Shown: in pieces, positions 50,313-59,300 of the stretch
Numbering within the stretch: the first letter of the stretch is position 1
How the letters are laid out: each line of letters begins with the position of its first letter
Assembly (NCBI GenBank): GCA_028583415.1
Contig: CM053269.1
Location: 58,579,007-58,643,006 of the forward strand
Length of the DNA stretch: 64,000 nt
Origin: Protea cynaroides
Taxonomy: Eukaryota > Streptophyta > Magnoliopsida > Proteales > Proteaceae
Direction: 5' to 3'
Notes under the pieces: generated by a model
The model's database searches: none
Told to the model about the DNA's origin: nothing
Seen by the model: the letters and a program-made list of their open reading frames with translations, nothing else
Position numbers and translations under genes: made by a program

Positions 50313-53300
50313 GAAAAGAGTCTTCAGCATATAGGTTAGCATGTGTGAGGGAACAATAACTAGACTTGCTGTCCGCTACATCAAGAGTTACAATGATAAA
50401 CTTTTTGCATTGGTCATGGATAGGTCAAACTACATACGTTGAAGGGGAGGTTTCCCTTAGCTTATGTTGTTAATCACAATTTTTTGATTGAGAAGACTCG
50501 TTGGAGAGGGAGGATGCGAAGCTAGAACTATATGGTGAGCTGATTTCTGACGCCTGTGTATAAATTGGGGAATACTTGGATAATGACAAGATATATCCCA
50601 ATGCGACTATTTTTAAGTCATACTGTTTTTTGAGCCATAAGGAGCATGAGAAATGAGTTGAGTTGAGTAAAAGAAGAATAAGAATTGAAGCAGATATTGC
50701 ATGTTGAGTTAGGTTGGGTGGATGAAGTGGAGATGTGCATTTGAAGTCATCTGTACAAATGCATCTAGTCTAACTAAAGTGGAAATTTTGTAGGACACTG
50801 TAAAGCAACCAGTTATTTGTTTGTTTGTTTATATATTTATTTTTTGGAGGGCATACGAGATAGCATACTTCTTGGAACAGAATATTCAAAATTCAAGAAA
50901 AATATATTTGTTACAATGAGTTAAGAGATGAGGATGTTGCGATCGATTACTGGCAAGATTGCTGAAAATATTAGGAAGAAGGTCTGAATAAGGAAATTCA
51001 GGGTAGTTAGAATGGGTGAGAAGATGGAAAATAGACTGGAGATGGTTTGGTTAGGGCCAACAAAAATATCAATGGTTGTGCTAGTGAGAGTGCTATTTGG
51101 TGCAAGTTGAAAGGGGAAGGGGGAGGGGGGAAGGGAGGAAAAGAGGGGGGGAAGAAAGGTGAAAGCAAACGAAGAATTGGCTGAGGAAATGGGAATGAAT
51201 TTGATGACTTATGTTATTGAAGATATAGCAGTAGAGAATTTAAGCATGTCTTGAGTAGCTGGAAGCCTGGATTAAAGATTTTCTTTTGGTAATATTACAT
51301 ACTAGGGCATGGGACCCAATACTAATTAAATATCTATTTCATACGCCCCTTTAGAGCCCCAATATTGGACCTTATGATTAAGCACATTAAATGAATAAAC
51401 CCAAAAATAAAAGCCCACCAACTAAATCCTATTTATCTAGTCCATATTATTACAATACAACTGTAAAGTTACCATCCCAAAAGTTTAAATATGTAGGATG
51501 GAAAGTTTACATGGTATCAGAGCGTGTTTTCACAGTATCCACGTTTCCATAATACGTACTGCCACACTTGCTGGGGAGTGTTGGGAGTTTAGTCCCACAC
51601 TGGCTACTAATTAGCCTACAACCCCCTTATACACTTGGGAGTTCTTCATCTAGTAATTCGAACTTATAGATGGAGGGACTCACAGGTGTGTAAGGGGGGC
51701 TAAAGACAATCTGATAGTCTGTGTGGGACTAAAACTCTCAACACTCCCATACATGTGTGGCAGTATGTATTGCAGACATGTGGAGACTAGAGGCGATGAA
51801 AACCCACTTTGATACCATGTAATGTTTCCTTCCCAAAAAGTTAAACTTTCGGGATGGAAATTTTACATGGTATCAGAGTAGGTTGGTCAAGGGTTCAATC
51901 CTTTGGAAGTACAATAGGGTTCCTCGATACTTTCTGCCCTCGATGCTACAAGATGGTGTTTCTGCACGGGTGCGTGTTTCTGCTTCACGAATATGATATT
52001 TTCTGGGCATTTCTAATAATATCAAGTGTTATTCCCATTTTGGCATTTCTAATTTCAGGAGTTTTGGCCCCGATTAGCGAAGGACCAGAGAAACTTTCTA
52101 GTTATGAATCGGGTATAGAACCAATGGGCGATGCTTGGTTGGTGTCACGTGTGGGGCCATATGTGTGCAGGTTTGCACGTTCCAGGTATTGTTGATATAC
52201 ATTGTTGTTGCCTTTACTTAATAGCTCTAGATTTTGGGATAAGTTGTTTTGACATGGTATTAGAGCGGGTTTTCATAATATCCATGTGTCCACATTACGT
52301 ATTTCTAAATGTGTGGGGAAGTGTTGGGTGTTTAGACCCACACCGACTACTAATTAGCCTACAACCCCCTTATTCACCTAGGAGTTCCTCGTCTACTAGT
52401 TCAAACTTGTAGGTGGAGGGACTCCCAGGTGTATAAAGATTTTTTTTTGAGGGGGACTGAAGACTATTTAGTAGTTGATGTGGGACTAAACCTCCCAACA
52501 CTCCTCCCGCACGTGTGGCAGTATGTATTGTAAGCACGTGGATATGTTAAAAATTCGCTCTGATACCATGTAAAGTTTCCATTCCAAAAGTTTGAACTAT
52601 TAGGTGGAGGAACTCCCAAGTGTATAAGGGGACTATTAGTATCCGGTTTGGGACTAAACCCCCAAGATGGAAAATACAAATCAAAGGTCCAAAATAAAAG
52701 AACAAGACATATCCAATGGTTATGATTATGCTCATTAATTAATCAGCCCCAGCAACTTTGTTGAAAGTTGACATCCTCAAAGCTTATGATTCTTTGAGAT
52801 GGGGGTTTTTGATAGAAGTTTTGACCAAAATGCAGTTTCCTCATTGCTTTGTGAATTGGGTGCGCTGCTGTATCTCCACAGTCTGCCTTTTAACTCTGGT
52901 TAATGGTAGCCTGGCAGGATTCTTTGGCAGCAGTGGAGGAATTGGGAAAGGGGAGCCTATGTACCCTACCTCTTCACCCTTATTATGGAGGTTCTCTCTA
53001 GGATCTTACAATTAAAGGTTGAGCTCAAAGGTATTGATTACTTCCCGAAAGGCAAGGCCATCTGATGCAGTAGCTGTGTCATGGATGGATCGACACGAGC
53101 CAATTTGGCTACCCAAGCCAAACCTGAACCGGCTCAAACCCAAACCAACCTTTTGGTCTGGAAAGGGTTGGTAGATGATTAATTAGATTAGGAAGTTTTA
53201 ATTTATAGGTTTCCTTATTTACTATTTCTATTTTATGTCATAGGGATTAGATTTGATTTCATAAAGATGTTATTTACTTTCTAAGTTTACTTTAAATTAG

Positions 53301-56300
53301 GTTAGGAAAGTTCTACCTTTAAAAGAACATGTATTAGGTTTTATTTTCGGTAGTGAAGAATTGAAGAAGAATTTTATGAAGAATTGAAGTTTCGGTTTTG
53401 TGATTTGCAGGCCTGCTGGCCGAAAGCTTTTCCCTCCTCTTTCCTTCTTCTTCTTCCTTTTCCTCCCTTTCTCTTCTTCCATGTTCCCCGGTCCCGCAAC
53501 CAAACCTTCTCCCCTGACTGCGATAACGAAAGCCCCAATCAAGTGAATCGATCTCTCTCTTCCCTCTTCATATCTTCCTCAAATTCTGGCTGGAGCTTCC
53601 CCTCCCATAGATGAACCCATTCTCCAGCACCCTTGACCTGAAACATCCCCCACAGTGAGACCCAAAACCCTGCAATATATTCCTTCAGTTCCACCGCCAG
53701 CTTTGAGTTCAAGGAATTTATTCTACTTTACTATTGTTTGTTTGGATCTGTTGCTACCTGATTTCGGAGGGTTATTAGTTGCGATCTTCCTCCCGAAATC
53801 CCATCTTGAAAGACCTTCATATGAGTGAGATAGTTCACTCGAAAAATTTCTGGTTTACCGCTCCTGTTTTTGGTTGGAGGTTGAAGACAACCTCAACGCA
53901 CATTGCTGTTTTGATATTTTTAGTCTGTTTTCCAGATTTGCCCCCTGAGTTAATTTCCAGCATTGCCTTATGGTCCTAAAGCTTTGTTTGGTTCTCTACA
54001 AGTAATTAGAAAGTTCTGAATAATTACAAGTTTGCCATTCACTGGTTGAGTTTGAGTTTATTTACAATTCTGCCACTGTTTGTTGAACCAAGCTTCCATG
54101 TTATTTGGTTGGGCCCATTAGCGGATTAATTAGGGTTTTCTCAACCCGGGATCCCGCATCAATTGGTATCAGAGCGAATATCCTACAGTCATGGTGAGTA
54201 ACAATGAGCTCCTAGACGTGTTACCGCCGACAAAGAGGAAACTAACATGGCCATTAGTGGTATATCAAACCCATCGGATGGGAAGATGCTTCTATTTTAA
54301 ATTTTCGGGATATGATGGCAAAAGCGGATGTCCATTGACTCGTTGTCACAAGCTATAAAAGGTAAGAGTCCCATACTTGAGATTTTCCAACTCCGTCTCA
54401 TATGTTCCACCTCCCAATGCCTCTCCACCACCATCACCATCACGACACGTACCACCACCACCACCACCATATGGAGTTGGTCGACATGGAGAAATTTTTG
54501 GTGCGACAAAGGAGCACGGCTGGATGTGCTTGATTTTAATGGAGACCAAAATCCGAGGAATATCTTGACCGGATCCATAGCTTGGAGATATTTTCCAAAT
54601 GGTACGGATTGTCGAGCCTAGAAAATTGATGTTTGCGAAGCTAAATTGAAGGGCACGGCACGAGTTTGGTGGATTAAATATCGAAACAAAATCAAACTCG
54701 CGGCATTGGTGAGATAAAACTTGGGCTGAGATGTATGCGGCAATGAACCGTCGATTCCTACCTCTTGATTATAAGCAACGGACGCATCTCAAGTTTACCC
54801 AATTACGGCAAGACAAGTATGATGTTGAGGAATATGTGGCCCGATTCTATTATTTGGCTACCCGATCTGATTTGATTGGGATGAAGATGTTTTGGTCGCA
54901 CAATTTCGTAATGGTTTGCATCCACGGATTAGTGCTTCCTTGGCTTCCAATAGGTTACATACAATGGAGGAGCCATGTACAAGTGGCATATCGGTCGAGG
55001 AAAATTAAAGCGGCCATACAACCGAGAAGCTTCCCGAGACGTTCTCTAAAAGTAACAATTTTGTCAAGCAAGCTCCACCACCGGAGAAGTCTTTTAGCAA
55101 GCCCCAAGAAAGTGGTTTTAGTATGGCATCTTCACGGCCGACCCGCCCATATTCTCCGCCTCGGCGTGGTTATGATAGGCCTCCTTCAAAACCGAGGGCC
55201 GAGATCCAATGTTACACCGTAAGGGTTTCGGTCACTTTGCTTCCCATTGCCCAAATCGTTCCATTGCTTTTGCCGATAAAGAAGAACTCATGGCTACGCC
55301 ACGGAGGAGCAACGTAAGAATGAGATCGTATACTTGGCAGCCGAGCACGATAGTGATGATAGTGACAGGGATGTTGATCGGTTGCACCAGCCTTTTATGG
55401 TCCTTCGCCCTCTCTTGGCTACGATACCGAAGAGGATGATTGGCGACGCGGTAATATTTTCCGGACACGAGTACGATGCAACGGTTCCCTATGCACCATG
55501 ATTATTGAGGCGGCGGTTGCACCAATGCAGGATCGGAAGATATGGTTAACAAGTTGGGTTTGAAGACGAGCCCCATCCGCATCCCTACAAGGTTGGATGG
55601 ATAAATAACAATAATCTTAAGGTTCATGAGCGATGCTTGGTCACGTATTCCATCGGCGGATTGATCGACACGTTCGATGTGATGTGTTACCCCTCAAGAT
55701 CTGTCACCTTCTCCTTGGTCGTCCTTGGATGTTTGACAAGAAGGTTCAGCATGATGGGTACGAGAATACGTACACCTTCAAATTCGGTGGGCTCGACATG
55801 CAACTTCTTCCGGCAAAACACCTTCCCGCCATCAAGCTTAAAAAGAATGCTAACTCGCTCTCCTCCAACGCATTCCATCGACGGTATTCTTGGTCCTTAT
55901 CCGGACTCGACGGAGTCGAGTTCTTTGGAAGCGGAGAGTTGATGCGAGTAGGTCGTGTCATGGATGGATCGACACGAGCCAATTTGGCTACCCAAGCCAA
56001 ACCTGAACCGGCTCAAACCCAAACCAACCTTTTGGTCTGGAAAGGGTTGGTAGATGATTAATTAGATTAGGAAGTTTTAATTTATAGGTTTCCTTATTTA
56101 CTATTTCTATTTTATGTCATAGGGATTAGATTTGATTTCATAAAGATGTTATTTACTTTCTAAGTTTACTTTAAATTAGGTTAGGAAAGTTCTACCTTTA
56201 AATAAACATGTATTAGGTTTTATTTTCGGTAGTGAAGAATTGAAGAAGAATTTTATGAATGAATTGAAGTTTCAGTTTTGTGATTTGCAGGCCTGCTGGC

Positions 56301-59300
56301 GAAAGCTTTTCCCTCCCTTTCCTTCTTCTTCTTCCTTTTCCTCCCTTTCTCTTCTTCCATGTTCCCCAGTCCCTGCAACCAAACCTTCTCCCCTGTACTG
56401 CGATAACGAAAGCCCCAATCAAGTGAATCGATCTCTCTCTTCCCTCTTCATATCTTCCTCAAATTCTGGCTGGAGCTTCCCCTCCCATAGATGAACCCAT
56501 TCTCCAGCACCCTTGACCTGAAACATCCCCCACAGGAGACCCAAAACCCTGCAATATATTCCTTCAGTTCCACCGCCAGCTTTGAGTTCAAGGAATTTAT
56601 TCTACTTTACTATTGTTTGTTTGGATCTGTTGCTACCTGATTTACAGAGGGTTATTAGTTGCGATCTTCCTCCCGAAATCCCATCTTGAAAGACCTTCAT
56701 ATGAGTGAGATAGTTCACTCGAAAAATTTCTGGTTTACCGCTCCTGTTTTGGTTGGAGGTTGAAGACAACCTCAACGTCACATTGCTGTTTTGATTATTT
56801 TTAGTCTGTTTTCCAGATTTGCCCCTGAGTTAATTTCCAGCATTGCCTTATGGTCCTAAAGCTTTGTTTGGTTCTCTACAAGTAATTAGAAAGTTCTGAA
56901 TAATTACAAGTTTGCCATTCACTGGTTGAGTTTTGAGTTTATTTACAATTCTGCCACTGTTTGTTGAACCAAGCTTCCATGTTATTTGGTTGGGCCCATT
57001 AGCGGATTAATTAGGGTTTTCTCAACCCGGGATCCCGCATCACCATCAAGCTGACACACCTTGCCAAAGACAATGATATCTTCAAAGGTTAATTCCAAAT
57101 CTGTAGGCTCAATTCCAGTATTCTAACTTCCTTTGGTGTTATGTCAGGGCTTTAAGTTAATATACATGAATCCTTCATGTACTTGGCGGAGGTTGAGGAA
57201 GACACCATGGAGCACTTGATGAGCACATCAGGTTTTACCGTGGGCTCCCCTCCAGTAAAAAATCCCGGCATCTCCTCGATGTCGTCCAAATTGTTAGTTC
57301 ACCATTGCTCTCCCATTTTGGGTCGCCTTTGGAAGAAACTTCAATTATGGAAGGCTAGATTTTATCCTATGCTGGTCGGTTAGAGTTGGTCAAATCTGTC
57401 ACGTAGAGTTCATACATCTATTGGATAGGGGTTTTTGGACTTCCTTGAACCATCATGCAAAAGATTGGATAGGGGTTTTTGGAAGGGCTCCGACTACAAC
57501 AAATTCTGGCACACTATGAGCTGGACTTCTATTTGTCTTCCCAAACTAATTTGGAAATTAGTAGTAAAGAAGAAGAGCATATTGGTGGAATGCCTTTATG
57601 CTAGATTCATCAAGAAGGACTCTAAATGGATTCTCCTGTGGCAAAGATGTTTTTTGGGCTTGAGGAAGATGCTGGAATACAGACCCCCGGCCACTGATTC
57701 TTTCAAGACAAGGATCAAAAATAAATGTTTTGATAACAATTGTATGTCTGTATATCGATGCCCTTTCCTAGAGCTGCCAGTCCCAAGGAGTTCTCTGCAA
57801 ATTCACTTAGCACTGTTCTGAAATATTTGTTACTGGATAGGTTTCGGTCTTCCAGATTGATTGGGTTCTTTCCAAACCTTCCTGTTGACAGTTCTTCATG
57901 ATTCATGCCACTAATTTCTCAGCAGAAGATCAAATTTATCCGTCATGCAGATGCTTATGATCCTTTGCTTGCTCTCACTCTGGACTCCCTGTATTTACTT
58001 TGGTTGTAACTTTCATCTTTTCAATTGCTACAGATTTATATTAGAATGTTTGTGATCTAATAAACCATGCTAAATGAATATTTTGGCGTGTTGTAGGTAT
58101 TTGATGCAGCTGAAGTACCCATAGAATGGGAAGAACATTTTGTGGGAGACACAGTAGACCCAAGAACTGAGAGTTTTCTGACATGGGAAAGCTTGGAATC
58201 TGTGCGTAGAAATAAAGTTGGGTTAAAAGGGCCCATGGCTACACCAATTGGGAAAGGCCATAGGTCTTTGAACCTTACTCTAAGGAAAGAACTTGGTCTT
58301 TATGCTAATGTCAGACCTTGCTACAGCCTCCCTGGATACAAAACTCGGTACGATGATGTCAATCTTGTCACAATCCGGGAGAATACCGAAGGAGAATATA
58401 GTGGTCTTGAACATCAAGTAAGTACTCTTGTAGCAAAATGCATTTATTTCTCAAACTATTTTTACTGTCCTTTTCCAAATTGGTTGTGTAGTTTCTTACA
58501 AAACCACTCGGAGGATTTACATTTGTCGTACAATAGGTGGTGAGAGGTGTCGTTGAGAGTCTGAAGATTATAACCCGCCAAGCAAGTCTGAGGGTGGCCG
58601 AGTATGCTTTTCACTATGCCAAGACGCATGGAAGGCAGAGGGTGTCTGCCATCCACAAAGCCAACATCATGAGGAAGACAGATGGTCTTTTTCTTAAGGT
58701 TTGTTGACATTTGACACACAAGCTCAACCTCTGGTCTTTTCCCTCTTCCCCCAACCTGGTCGGCTGGTGGTGTTGTGCTTATACATTTATCTTTACTGTT
58801 TATCTGCAGTGCTGTCGTGAGGTTGCGGAGAAGTACCCTGAGATAAAGTATGAGGAAGTCATCATCGACAACTGTTGTATGATGGTATTGTTTGCCTTTG
58901 CTAATGCCCAAGTTGAATGCGTAAACTAGGAAGTCAGGCACAATAACCGGCATGGAATTCTGTTCTGTGCCAGAGGTTTGGGGCTCAGTAGGGGCATGTA
59001 GTTCTCTTCTGTGCCACGGGTTTTGTGTCTGTGTCCTATGTTGAGGTACAAAAATAACATACAAATAAACAGTGCTGTATTAAGAACTGGGGAGTTCCAA
59101 GTTTGAAGCACGCATTATTGAAAAGCCTTCTTTTCTCCCAAGCACACATTATTGAAATGCCTACTTTTCTCCCATCAGTGTGTCTTTCCTGATTTTTGAT
59201 TACAATAGCAGTTTAATTTTTAATTTAATGGTCTTGCTTTGTCACTCTTGATGCTAATTCTTTCTTTCTCTGAACAGCTTGTTAAAAACCCTGCACTCTT

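Larger units (their letters stand above)
53063..57042 (+). mobile_element. Non-autonomous gypsy LTR retrotransposon (gag-protease only), 5-bp TSD
   Basis: A complete 3980-bp element: 5' LTR 53063-54161, internal region 54162-55939, 3' LTR 55940-57042. The ends are TGATGC...GCATCA. The 5-bp target duplication CCATC flanks it (53058-53062, 57043-57047) and its removal rejoins the LINE frame. The primer-binding site TGGTATCAGAGC (54164-54175) fits initiator tRNA-Met. The purine-rich GGAAGCGGAGAG precedes the 3' LTR. The inside has gag and a partial aspartic protease region but no reverse transcriptase, RNase H or integrase, so it would have needed a partner element to move. This layout is known as TR-GAG. 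It lies in IDH intron 1, same strand as the gene. Confidence 0.93.
52741..57690 (+). mobile_element. L1-type LINE fragment split by an LTR retrotransposon
   Basis: The left part (52741-53062) encodes the reverse transcriptase core: LKVDILKAYDSLRWGFL, LVNGSLAGFFGSSGGI, then GIDYFPKGKAI. The right part (from 57043) resumes in the next codons with KLTHLAKDNDIF (the FADD region, decayed), then MYLAEVEEDTMEHLMSTSGF, HCSPILGRLWKKLQLWKARF and FLGLRKMLEYR. The piece is 5'-truncated and frameshifted. The 3' limit near 57690 is approximate. A 20-bp segment (ATTGGATAGGGGTTTTTGGA) is duplicated at about 57420 and 57463. Confidence 0.8.

Noticed and set aside
51889..51905. GGGTTCAATCC resembling a tRNA T-arm
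   Set aside because: No acceptor stem, D-arm or anticodon arm can be drawn around it.
51854..52195. 113-codon frame that could be called an ndhC gene
   Set aside because: Only the first ~56 of about 120 residues of ndhC are present, the start codon is lost and the rest is unrelated; it is a nuclear plastid fragment.
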